Source of the DNA: Gammaproteobacteria bacterium
Lineage (GTDB): Bacteria; Pseudomonadota; Gammaproteobacteria; UBA4575
Reading direction: 5' to 3'
NCBI GenBank assembly: GCA_027297825.1
Contig: JAPUHH010000173.1
Location: forward strand, 1-8,356
Length of the DNA: 8,356 nt
Shown here: piece after piece, positions 1 to 7,026 of the stretch
Layout: every line of letters starts with the position of its first letter
Position numbering within the stretch: the first letter of the stretch is position 1
Position numbers and translations under genes: made by a program
Notes under the pieces: generated by a model
The model's input: the letters and a program-made list of their open reading frames with translations, nothing else
What the model was told of the DNA's origin: nothing
Database searches by the model: none

Positions 1-311
1 TGGTCTGGTCTGATGATCGCAAACCGGATAGCAAAGGCAAGTTACCTTCCGTTGGTAACACGGTGGATGTTGCCAACGCGACCTGGACAAATACCATCGG
101 TGCTACCGAGCTAATCACCGTCTGGAAAGATCCTGACTTTGATGCCAAGCAGAGCGCCTTTTATTACGCTCGTGTCATTGAAATCCCAACACCACGCTGG
201 ACAGCCTACGAGGCTAAGTACTATAAGATAGAAATGCCAAAGGAAGTTCCTATGACGACTACGGAACGCGCTTATACTTCGCCAATTTGGTATACGCCCC
301 AGAAGGGTTAG
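1..311 (+). CDS. DUF3604 family protein, C-terminal end (5' truncated by window edge)
   Basis: Partial gene. The reading frame is open from base 3 to a TAG stop at 309-311 and gives 102 C-terminal residues. The segment has features I recognise from the end of DUF3604 (PF12228) proteins: VWSDDR near the start, VGNTVDVANATWTNTIGA, VWKDPDF, then FYYARVIEIPTPRWTAYEA and a final AYTSPIWYTP. Family members are usually around 600-700 residues, so most of the protein lies to the left. An in-frame GTG at 63 could be mistaken for a start, but the homology-like sequence continues upstream of it, so it is internal. The biochemical function of DUF3604 is not established; members are generally predicted to be exported and some relation to metal-dependent hydrolases has been suggested, which cannot be judged from this fragment. 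It is followed by a terminator-like hairpin and then by isomerase and HupE-like genes on the same strand. Family assignment is from recall of the motifs and is fairly secure; function is unknown. Confidence 0.85.
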   Translation, partial: VWSDDRKPDSKGKLPSVGNTVDVANATWTNTIGATELITVWKDPDFDAKQSAFYYARVIEIPTPRWTAYEAKYYKIEMPKEVPMTTTERAYTSPIWYTPQKG

Positions 312-340
312 GTTTTACACATAGTAATAATAAGTCTGGT

Positions 341-376
341 AAACGGGGCGTAGATACACCCCGTTTCTCTTTTTAT
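341..376 (+). terminator. Intrinsic terminator-like hairpin after the DUF3604 gene, abutting the next start codon
   Basis: AAACGGGG (341-348) pairs perfectly with CCCCGTTT (359-366) across a 10-base loop, and is followed by CTCTTTTTAT (367-376). An 8-bp stem with four G-C pairs and a T-rich tail has the form of a rho-independent terminator. It begins 29 bases after the DUF3604 stop. The T-tract runs straight into the ATG at 377, so the hairpin occupies the place where a leader and ribosome-binding site of the next gene would be. The AAAC/GTTT ends also give A-rich sequence before the stem on the opposite strand, but no gene runs that way here. Confidence 0.75.
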
Positions 377-1258
377 ATGATGAAACAGTTCAAATTTTAT
401 CCTCTGTTGCGGGAGCCCCTGCTACATTTTCTGGTGATAGGTGCCGGACTTTTTGTTCTGTTTAGTCAGATAAGTGATCCTAGCGTTAAGGCTGATCATC
501 GCATCACTATTACCCAACCCAATCTCGACAGTCTTGCCACCGCCTGGCTAAAGCGCAATGGAAGGCCACCATCTGCGCAGGAAAGAGAACAGCAACTTGA
601 GCATTACATTCGCGAACAGGTCCTTTATCGCGAGGCTATGGCTATGGGGTTGGATCAGGATGACGTTATTGTTCGCCGCCGCCTAGCGCAAAAAATGGAA
701 TACCTGTTTAATGACCTGAGTTTAATTTCTGAACCGACCGAAATTGAGCTAGGTTCATTTTTGTCTGAGCATTCATCAAATTTTGCGTCGCCTGCCACTA
801 TCACTTTTAGTCAAATCTATCTGGATCCAAGCCAACGCGATCAAGAAATTAACCGAGACGCAAAACAGTTACTTGAGCAGTTAAGAGAAATAACTGCTGC
901 AGTTGATTCCATCAATCTGGGTGATCGCTTTTTATTGCCATACGAGTTCACAGATGCAAGAAAGAGTCAGGTAAGCAACATGTTTGGCACCGAATTTTCT
1001 GAACAAACATTTGCTCTACCCATTGGTAGCTGGCAAGGGCCAGTTACTTCTGGGTATGGCCTGCACTTGATTTACATTCATTCGCGCACAGAAGCCCGAT
1101 TACCCCCGCTAGCTGAAATACGTGACCGTGTCGCCAGAGAGTGGCGTACTACGAAACAAGATGAGGCCAATGAGAGCTTTTATAAAAGCCTGTATCAACG
1201 TTATGACATTATACTGGATGATGATATTGCAAAAGGCGTCATGGCGAGTGCTGAATAA
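377..1258 (+). CDS. Membrane-anchored parvulin-type peptidyl-prolyl cis-trans isomerase / periplasmic chaperone
   Basis: Predicted 293-residue protein anchored in the inner membrane with its body in the periplasm. Residues 10-14 are LLREP, followed by a single hydrophobic segment at about 15-31. Then come a helical SurA-N-like region (about 43-118, charged, with REQVLYREAMAMGLDQDD) and a rotamase-like domain from about 140 (FSQIYLDP) to 237, ending in the parvulin-like SGYGLHLIYIHSR. A short helical tail follows. The frame stays open upstream to a TTG at 287, but that start would read through the terminator hairpin and overlap the DUF3604 gene. ATG 377 (or the adjacent ATG 380) puts the membrane anchor at the usual place. 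No Shine-Dalgarno is visible. The canonical N-terminal active-site histidine (HILV-type motif) is replaced by Gln146, while His230 near the C-terminus is kept, so catalysis may be weak and a holdase role is possible. It overlaps the HupE-like gene by one base, suggesting translational coupling. The client is unknown; the upstream DUF3604 product is a candidate by position only. Confidence 0.82.
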   Translation: MMKQFKFYPLLREPLLHFLVIGAGLFVLFSQISDPSVKADHRITITQPNLDSLATAWLKRNGRPPSAQEREQQLEHYIREQVLYREAMAMGLDQDDVIVRRRLAQKMEYLFNDLSLISEPTEIELGSFLSEHSSNFASPATITFSQIYLDPSQRDQEINRDAKQLLEQLREITAAVDSINLGDRFLLPYEFTDARKSQVSNMFGTEFSEQTFALPIGSWQGPVTSGYGLHLIYIHSRTEARLPPLAEIRDRVAREWRTTKQDEANESFYKSLYQRYDIILDDDIAKGVMASAE

Positions 1259-2244
1259 TGATGCTGCGAATAATTATCAGTCTTATTCTATTATTGCTCT
1301 CTAATAGTTCGATTGCTGATGAAATACGGCCGGGCTATCTGGAGCTAAACGAAGACAGCCCGGGTATTTATGCTGTTTTATGGAAAGTACCGCAAAATAG
1401 CGGGGGAAAACTTTCGTTAGTGCCTCGTTTTCCGGATGGCTGCACAAATAAAACAGCAATCACTTCGCACACTATCAACAGTGCTAGGTTACAACGCTGG
1501 TATATTCACTGCGCTGACAATGTCGTTGGACAGCGTATATCTATTAAAAACATGAATAACAGCAATACAGATGTCTTGTTGCGATTGAAATGGCTCGATG
1601 GTTCCGTTTCAACGGCGTTGCTTAAACCTTCAGCACCGTTCTATATTATCCCTGAAAAGAGCAGTACTACCGACGTGGTTGTGACGTACCTACGCTTGGG
1701 GACAAAACATATTCTGTTAGGTGTTGATCATCTGTTGTTTGTATTTGCCTTGTTGTTAATTGTTACCAGCACGCGACAATTAATAGCGACCATTACCTCC
1801 TTTACCCTAGCACACAGTATTACTTTAGCTGCTGCCACATTGGGGGCTGTGCAAGTACCCCAGCAACCCGTAGAAGCCGTTATTGCATTGAGTATCCTGT
1901 TTTTAGCAGTGGAAATTGTGCATGGAAAACAGGGGCGAAAGGGTGTGGCCGCAAGGTGGCCGTGGCTAGTCGCGTTTATATTTGGACTATTGCATGGGTT
2001 TGGTTTTGCTGGTGCGCTAACTGAAGTTGGTTTACCACAACATGCCATTCCATTGGCATTAATCTTTTTTAATTTAGGCGTTGAGCTTGGCCAACTGGTG
2101 TTTGTTGCAATAGTCCTTTTTCTTAGCTTTTTATTACATGCATTGAAACAGCAAAAGTTAATGGGCTGGGCAAAAACAGCTGCTGTCTATTCAATTGGTG
2201 GGCTTTCATCATTTTGGTTATTTGAAAGAATCTATGCGTTTTAA
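1258..2244 (+). CDS. HupE/UreJ-like multi-pass membrane protein (putative metal transporter)
   Basis: 328-residue integral membrane protein. Residues 1-20 form a signal peptide ending SNSSIA, with likely cleavage before Asp21. Residues 21-135 form an extracytoplasmic domain starting EIRPGYLEL, with a possible disulfide pair Cys62/Cys85. From about 143 come roughly six to seven hydrophobic segments. Conserved polar residues sit in or next to them: His151, Asp157-His158 (KHILLGVDHLLF), His186 (FTLAHS), Glu219 and His222 (EIVHG), His246 (GLLHGFGFAG), Asn272 and Glu276 (FFNLGVELGQ). This is the signature of the HupE/UreJ_2 family (PF13795). Classical HupE and UreJ are linked to nickel supply of hydrogenase or urease; this longer form is not next to such genes, so the transported ion cannot be named. 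The start ATG overlaps the isomerase stop as TAATG, and a second ATG follows directly. No separate promoter or strong ribosome-binding site is seen, so expression probably depends on the upstream gene. No canonical terminator follows. Family call is strong; metal transport is inferred. Confidence 0.87.
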   Translation: MMLRIIISLILLLLSNSSIADEIRPGYLELNEDSPGIYAVLWKVPQNSGGKLSLVPRFPDGCTNKTAITSHTINSARLQRWYIHCADNVVGQRISIKNMNNSNTDVLLRLKWLDGSVSTALLKPSAPFYIIPEKSSTTDVVVTYLRLGTKHILLGVDHLLFVFALLLIVTSTRQLIATITSFTLAHSITLAAATLGAVQVPQQPVEAVIALSILFLAVEIVHGKQGRKGVAARWPWLVAFIFGLLHGFGFAGALTEVGLPQHAIPLALIFFNLGVELGQLVFVAIVLFLSFLLHALKQQKLMGWAKTAAVYSIGGLSSFWLFERIYAF

Positions 2245-2462
2245 AAGTCAATCATTGCCTTTAAGTGTTAACTTCTCGTGCATGACTGTTGACTCTTCAA
2301 CTAAACGACTGCTTGTGGCTAACCGCGGTCAATGATGAAAAGCGTAATTACCACTATCGGGCAACGGTAGACATTGGCAGTTAAAGCGTGTTCTCGCAAA
2401 ATTTGTCTTCCTTCATGCACGCTCGGAGTGTTTAAATTGACTTTATTCGTCGAAATAGAAGC
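2245..2462. other. Gene-free spacer between convergent genes
   Basis: This spacer separates the 3' end of the HupE-like gene from the 3' end of the outer-membrane factor gene. I find no convincing open frame and no stem followed by a T-tract in either direction, so neither transcript has an obvious intrinsic terminator. Its main content is an inverted-repeat structure, annotated separately. Confidence 0.7.
2264..2432. repeat. Imperfect nested inverted repeat with flanking direct repeats, MITE-like candidate
   Basis: A perfect 9-bp inverted pair, CGTGCATGA (2277-2285) and TCATGCACG (2413-2421), encloses a second, roughly concentric pair: GCTAAC (2318-2323) with GTTAAAGC (2380-2387), and TCAATG (2329-2334) with CATTGG (2372-2377, one G-T pair). 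An inner hairpin CTATCG / CGGTAG (2354-2359, 2365-2370, one G-T pair) has a GGCAA loop. Outside the outer arms the hexamer AGTGTT occurs on both sides (2264-2269 and 2427-2432), as a target-site duplication would. The arms are degenerate between the matched blocks, so this may be an old element. Alternatives are a chance arrangement, an attC-like recombination site remnant (AAC / GTT boxes), or a structured 3' end serving both convergent transcripts. There is no transposase and no second copy in the window. Confidence 0.35.
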
Positions 2463-3863
2463 TTATTTTAAACTCCAACCACCACCCAATGACTTATATA
2501 ATTGCACAATTGAATTGAGATACTGCTGAAGCGTATCTGACTCGGCAAGTTCAGCGTTAAATAAAGTTCTCTCAGTATCTAAAACTTCCAAATAATCAAC
2601 AACCCCCCCATCATACCTTGCTCTTGAAAGCCTAGCCGCATTACGAGCTGCGATTACTTGACGTGATCGGGCAGCATATTCCAAATTAAACGTGCGAATG
2701 GCAACCAGTGCATCCTCGACTTCGCGTAGCGCTTGCTGAAAAGCCTGTTCATAAAAAAGAATTGCCTGTTCCGTTCGTGCAGTTTCAACATCGACCTGTG
2801 CTCTTAATCTTCCTGCATTAAAGATCGGTTGAAAAATATTACCGAATAGATTCCAGGTGCGTGCATCGCTGGAATTAAGATCAGATAATTCTGTACTTTC
2901 GTATCCTAAATTACCTGTTAATGTAAATGAAGGATAACGTAGCGCTTCGGCAACCCCAATTCTTGCAGTTTGTGCATGTAATTGTTCTTCAGCAACAATT
3001 AAGTCAGGCCTTCTTTGTAAAAGTTCCGAAGGAAGTCCAACCGGAATTTCGGGTGGAGTCATTTGTTGATCTAGGGGAAGTCCTCTTGTAACAGGACCTG
3101 GATTTCTACCCAGTAAAATTCGCAGTGCATTTTCTGTTTGAATAATACGGCGTTCTAAAGACGCGATTGCAACCTCAGCAATTGCAACTTCAATTTGCGC
3201 TTGGTTAACATCGAGCTCGGCAACTATCCCCCTATCAAATCGAGCTTGAATTATGTCAAGACTATCTAAGCGGGCTTTTAGAGTGCGTTTAGAAATAATA
3301 AGCTGTTCATCAAAATCCCTAAGTAAAAAGTATGTACTCGCCACATTAGAGACAAGGACAATGGTGACATTTCGATATGCGGCTTCAGTCGCTAACAGTT
3401 CTGCGCGTTGTGCTTCTGTCGCACGACGTAGCTTTCCCCAGAAATCTATTTCAAAAAAAAGGTCTACTCCGCCAAAATAATTGTCGTCCGTTTTTGCATT
3501 TGGGACTATTTCTCCGCTGCGTTTTCCTCGCCCTGCTTCACCAGATGCATCCACTGTTGGGAACTGTTCTGATCGTACAATGGTTACCGCAGCATAAGCT
3601 TCTTCGATACGTGCAAGCGCAATGCCAAGGTCTTTATTTTCCTCCAGTGCAGTTTCGATCAAAGATTGCAGTTGTTTATCCTGAAATATTTTCCACCATT
3701 CTAAATTGGCAATGGATTCAACCGAAGGTTTAGAGTCTATATATTTTACCGGGATATCGAGTTCAGGGCGCTCGTAATCGGGCCCTAATGTGCAACCGAC
3801 AAGAATTGATACAAAAGCATATAAAGTTCCACATCGCCAGAAATTGTTGTTTACCAAGCACAT
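2463..3863 (-). CDS. RND efflux outer-membrane factor lipoprotein (NodT / OprM-type, TolC-like)
   Basis: 466-residue outer-membrane channel subunit that would dock on the adaptor and pump encoded upstream and let substrate leave the cell. The N-terminus is a lipoprotein signal with lipobox LVGC, the lipidated Cys being residue 24, followed by the family-typical TLGPDYERP. Two outer-membrane efflux (OEP) repeats follow at about 60-252 and 275-460. They show the usual landmarks: WWKIFQD (56-62), LLGRNPGP (250-257), LLQRRPDL (281-288), IGVAEALRYPSFTL (302-315), ARYDGGVVDYLEVLDTER (415-432), and a C-terminal LGGGW. Length is normal for the family. ATG 3861-3863 lies 14 bp after the pump gene stop, placing it last in the adaptor-pump-channel operon. 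The ribosome-binding site is weak (only an A/T-rich leader), so coupling to the pump gene is likely. The gene is intact with no frameshift. Substrate range cannot be read from it. Confidence 0.95.
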   Translation of the reverse strand: MCLVNNNFWRCGTLYAFVSILVGCTLGPDYERPELDIPVKYIDSKPSVESIANLEWWKIFQDKQLQSLIETALEENKDLGIALARIEEAYAAVTIVRSEQFPTVDASGEAGRGKRSGEIVPNAKTDDNYFGGVDLFFEIDFWGKLRRATEAQRAELLATEAAYRNVTIVLVSNVASTYFLLRDFDEQLIISKRTLKARLDSLDIIQARFDRGIVAELDVNQAQIEVAIAEVAIASLERRIIQTENALRILLGRNPGPVTRGLPLDQQMTPPEIPVGLPSELLQRRPDLIVAEEQLHAQTARIGVAEALRYPSFTLTGNLGYESTELSDLNSSDARTWNLFGNIFQPIFNAGRLRAQVDVETARTEQAILFYEQAFQQALREVEDALVAIRTFNLEYAARSRQVIAARNAARLSRARYDGGVVDYLEVLDTERTLFNAELAESDTLQQYLNSIVQLYKSLGGGWSLK

Positions 3864-3877
3864 TAAATGTTTACAGA

Positions 3878-6800
3878 TTAATTTGATTCAGAAGTTTTGT
3901 CGTTTCTTGCAATATAACGTTCAACAAATACATACATTGCAGGCACTAAAAGCACACCAATAAGCGTTGCTATAAGCATTCCACAAAAAACGGTCATACC
4001 CATCACTTTTCTTGCCTCAGCTCCGGCACCGCTAGCAATTAATAAAGGTATAACTCCCAATATGAATGAAAAAGCGGTCATTAAAATTGGACGGAATCGC
4101 GAGCGTGCAGCTATCATGGCAGCCTCTACAGGACTTTTCCCTTTATCAGATTCCACTCTTGCAAACTCCACAATCAGGATTGCATTTTTTGCGGCAAGAC
4201 CAATTAGCATTACCAGGCCAATTTGCGCAAAAACATTATTCTCATAACTTTCACTAAACATCCTTGCAACCCATAGCCCTCCCATCGCACCAAATATAGC
4301 AATCGGTGTGCCAAGCAATACAGATAGTGGCATAGACCAACTCTCATACTGTGCAGCTAAAATTAGAAACACAAATACCAGCGCCATTAGAAAGACAATG
4401 GATCCGGTCCCTTGAGATTGCTTTTCCTGATAAGACATGTTGTACCAAGAATAAGAGATATCCCACGGCAGCACTTCCACCGCAACCTCCTCCAATGCGG
4501 ATATTGCCTGCGAAGAACTATATCCTGGGGCTGCCTGTCCTCCCACTTCTGCGGAACGAAATAAGTTAAATCGATTAGTAAATTCGGGTCCATAGGTGCG
4601 ACTCGTTGTTACGAGCGTAGATAAGGGCACCATGTTGCCTTCACTATTACGCACATAGAATGAGCTAATTCCCCTTTCAGTCGCTCGATACTCAGGTTCT
4701 GCCTGCACATATACTTTGTATAATCGACCAAATCGATTGAAGTCATTTACATATGCGCCACCTAAGTAGGCTCCAATGGATGTATAGATATCCGAAAGCT
4801 GCACCCCTAGCTTCAATGCCTTTGCATCATCAATACCAAGATAAATTTGTGGAACATTCGCTCTGAATAAAGTGTATGCATTCCCAATTTCTGGTCGTTT
4901 ATTCGCAGCCTCAATAAACTTTTGCGTTTGTTCAGCCAGATACTCAGTTGAATTTCCTCCACGATCTTGCAGCATCATGGAGAATCCAGACCCTGTACCA
5001 AGACCCGGGATCGCAGGAGGCCCAAATGCAAATGCAACACCTTTTACAACCTTCTTACCAAACTCCGCATTTAGTCTGCGAACTATTTCTCTAGCATGAT
5101 CGCTTGAATCGGGTCGCTCATCCCAATCCCTCAGTTGCAAGAACACTGCACCTGCATTCGTTTGAAATGTTCCAGCAACAATGCTGTAGCCACCAATAAA
5201 TACAGCATTTTCTACCGCGTCAAACTCAGCCACTATTTGTTGAATTTGTTCAAGCGCTGCTGTCGTACGTTGCAATGACGCACCGTCTGGTAACAATACT
5301 GTAGCAAGCACATAGCCTTGATCTTCTTCGGGGACGAATCCACCTGGTATAATTTTAAACAAAAAAACCAATCCGACGACCAATACACCAAGAAGCAACA
5401 TCGCTCGCCCAATTCGATGCGTGAAATATTCAGTTAGTTTCATGAATCGATTAGTCGCTATCTCAAACCATCGGTTGTATAAAGCAAAAAATTTATCCAA
5501 CAAACCTTTTTGCTCGCTTGGCGGTTTTAATAAGGAAACCGCCAATGCAGGACTCAATGTGAGCGCGTTAACAGATGAAATCGCAACTGCAACCGCGATG
5601 GTAATTGCAAATTGTTGATATAAGCGCCCAGTAATACCGCCCATGGCCGCTACGGGCACAAATACGGCAATAAGTGCCAGTGACGTAGCAACAATAGGTC
5701 CCGATACTTCTCTCATTGCTGCAATCGTTGCTTCCTTTGGCGCCATGCCTTGCTCAATTTTTGCTGTGACAGCTTCCACAACCACGATGGCATCATCCAC
5801 AACAATTCCAATTGCTAATACGAGTCCTAACAAAGACAAAGTGTTAATCGAAAACCCTAGCAAAGGAAAAACTGCGAAAGTACCAATGAGCGCTACAGGA
5901 ATCGTTAATGTAGGAATTATAGTAGATCGAACACTTTGTAAAAAAATGTATACAACCAAAATGACCAATGCTATCGCCTGAAATAGTGCAACTAAGATTT
6001 CTCTAATGCCTGCAGTAATCGGCTTGGTAGTATCCAGTGAGATTACATACTCTAAATCATCAGGAAAGCGTTGCGAAATTGTTTCCATGGCTGCGAGCAC
6101 TTTATTAGCCACATCCAAACCATTAGCATCGGGCAGTTGAAATACTTGCATTAGACCCGCAGATTTATCATTGAGCCTGACAGTAACTAAATAATTCTGA
6201 GATCCCAGCTCGATTCTTGCAACATCTTTTAATAGCACCTGCGAGCCGTTTGGATTAGAACGCACCACAACCCTGCCAAATTCCTCCGCAGTCTCAAATC
6301 GTCCTTCTGTTTGCACCGTGTAAGTAAACTCATTCCCGGGTGGTGCCGGCTCACCACCAATTTGTCCGGCAGCAACTAAAACATTTTGATCGCGAATGGC
6401 TTGGGTGATATCTGGAACCGTTAAGTTCAACTTGGCTAATTGATCGGGTCGAATCCAGATGCGCATCGCATAGTCAGTAGTACTACCACCCATCACCTCC
6501 GCAAGGCCTACTCCTTGTATTCGCGCTAACTCGTCGACAATATTTATAGATGCATAGTTATTTAGAAACTCTTCGTCATAGGTCTCATTAGGGGAAAATA
6601 ATGAAATCATTAATAAAGGGAACGATAGTTTCTTTTTGACCGTAACACCTAATCGTTTCACCTCTTCGGGCAAGCTAGCTTCTGCTTCGGAAACTCGGTT
6701 TTGAGTGAGCACATTAGCCAAATCAAGGTCGGTTCCTACTTCAAAAGAAACTTGCAAATTTAGCCTTCCATCATTCGAGTTAATGGAACGCATGTAGATC

Positions 6801-7024
6801 ATATTTTCAACTCCATTGACTTTTTGCTCAATGGGAGTAGCTACAGACTGTTCAACGTTAATGGCACTGGCACCAGTGTAGGTAGCAGATACCGAAACCA
6901 TAGGTGGAGTGATTTCTGGATACTGAGCGACGGGCAGTCGACCTAATGCAACAATTCCTAAGATCACAATAATGATTGCAAGCACCATCGCAACGATGGG
7001 TCGGCGCACAAAAAATTCAGCCAC
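3878..7024 (-). CDS. HAE-1 family RND multidrug efflux pump, inner-membrane subunit (AcrB/MexB-like)
   Basis: 1048-residue proton-driven transporter, the full length expected for the hydrophobe/amphiphile efflux-1 family. It starts MAEFFVRRPIVAMVLA with TM1 at about 10-28. A first periplasmic porter loop runs to about 335, TM2-TM6 lie at about 340-498, TM7 at 540-558, a second periplasmic loop at about 560-870, and TM8-TM12 at about 873-1035. Proton-relay residues equivalent to those of AcrB are visible: Asp410-Asp411 in TM4 (GIVVDDAIV), Lys946 in TM10 (GLAAKNAIL), and Arg976 with Thr983 in TM11. The periplasmic loop at about 611-625 (GGYSIVAGTFQTNAG) lies where AcrB has its switch loop and differs from it, so substrate preference may differ. 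The start codon is GTG, two bases after the adaptor stop, with a good GGAGAG ribosome-binding site inside the adaptor's end. HAE-1 pumps usually export drugs, dyes, detergents or solvents; the actual substrate is not deducible. No damage is seen. Confidence 0.96.
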   Translation of the reverse strand: MAEFFVRRPIVAMVLAIIIVILGIVALGRLPVAQYPEITPPMVSVSATYTGASAINVEQSVATPIEQKVNGVENMIYMRSINSNDGRLNLQVSFEVGTDLDLANVLTQNRVSEAEASLPEEVKRLGVTVKKKLSFPLLMISLFSPNETYDEEFLNNYASINIVDELARIQGVGLAEVMGGSTTDYAMRIWIRPDQLAKLNLTVPDITQAIRDQNVLVAAGQIGGEPAPPGNEFTYTVQTEGRFETAEEFGRVVVRSNPNGSQVLLKDVARIELGSQNYLVTVRLNDKSAGLMQVFQLPDANGLDVANKVLAAMETISQRFPDDLEYVISLDTTKPITAGIREILVALFQAIALVILVVYIFLQSVRSTIIPTLTIPVALIGTFAVFPLLGFSINTLSLLGLVLAIGIVVDDAIVVVEAVTAKIEQGMAPKEATIAAMREVSGPIVATSLALIAVFVPVAAMGGITGRLYQQFAITIAVAVAISSVNALTLSPALAVSLLKPPSEQKGLLDKFFALYNRWFEIATNRFMKLTEYFTHRIGRAMLLLGVLVVGLVFLFKIIPGGFVPEEDQGYVLATVLLPDGASLQRTTAALEQIQQIVAEFDAVENAVFIGGYSIVAGTFQTNAGAVFLQLRDWDERPDSSDHAREIVRRLNAEFGKKVVKGVAFAFGPPAIPGLGTGSGFSMMLQDRGGNSTEYLAEQTQKFIEAANKRPEIGNAYTLFRANVPQIYLGIDDAKALKLGVQLSDIYTSIGAYLGGAYVNDFNRFGRLYKVYVQAEPEYRATERGISSFYVRNSEGNMVPLSTLVTTSRTYGPEFTNRFNLFRSAEVGGQAAPGYSSSQAISALEEVAVEVLPWDISYSWYNMSYQEKQSQGTGSIVFLMALVFVFLILAAQYESWSMPLSVLLGTPIAIFGAMGGLWVARMFSESYENNVFAQIGLVMLIGLAAKNAILIVEFARVESDKGKSPVEAAMIAARSRFRPILMTAFSFILGVIPLLIASGAGAEARKVMGMTVFCGMLIATLIGVLLVPAMYVFVERYIARNDKTSESN

Positions 7025-7026
7025 TG

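Noticed and set aside
63..311. GTG at 63 as the start of a separate 82-residue gene
   Set aside because: The same frame continues upstream to the window edge with sequence typical of DUF3604, so the GTG is an internal valine codon.
287..376. Thirty-codon N-terminal extension of the isomerase from a TTG at 287
   Set aside because: It would overlap the DUF3604 gene, be read through the terminator hairpin, and place a polar stretch before the membrane anchor; ATG 377 or 380 fits the family better.
1122..1304. Open frame on the plus strand across the isomerase-HupE junction
   Set aside because: It lies in another frame over two strongly supported genes and encodes no recognisable protein.
1728..2048. 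Open frame on the minus strand inside the HupE-like gene
   Set aside because: It is antisense to a well-supported membrane protein gene and its translation shows no recognisable domain.
2385..2423. AGCGTG / CACGCT pair as a terminator for the converging genes
   Set aside because: The loop would be 27 bases and no T-tract follows on either strand, so it does not look like an intrinsic terminator by itself.
5643..5981. Open frame on the plus strand inside the RND pump gene, Ala/Thr/Ile-rich
   Set aside because: It is the reverse-strand shadow of transmembrane codons of the pump; similar shadows occur at 3253-3733, 4062-4569, 4872-5099, 5421-5618 and 7828-8113.
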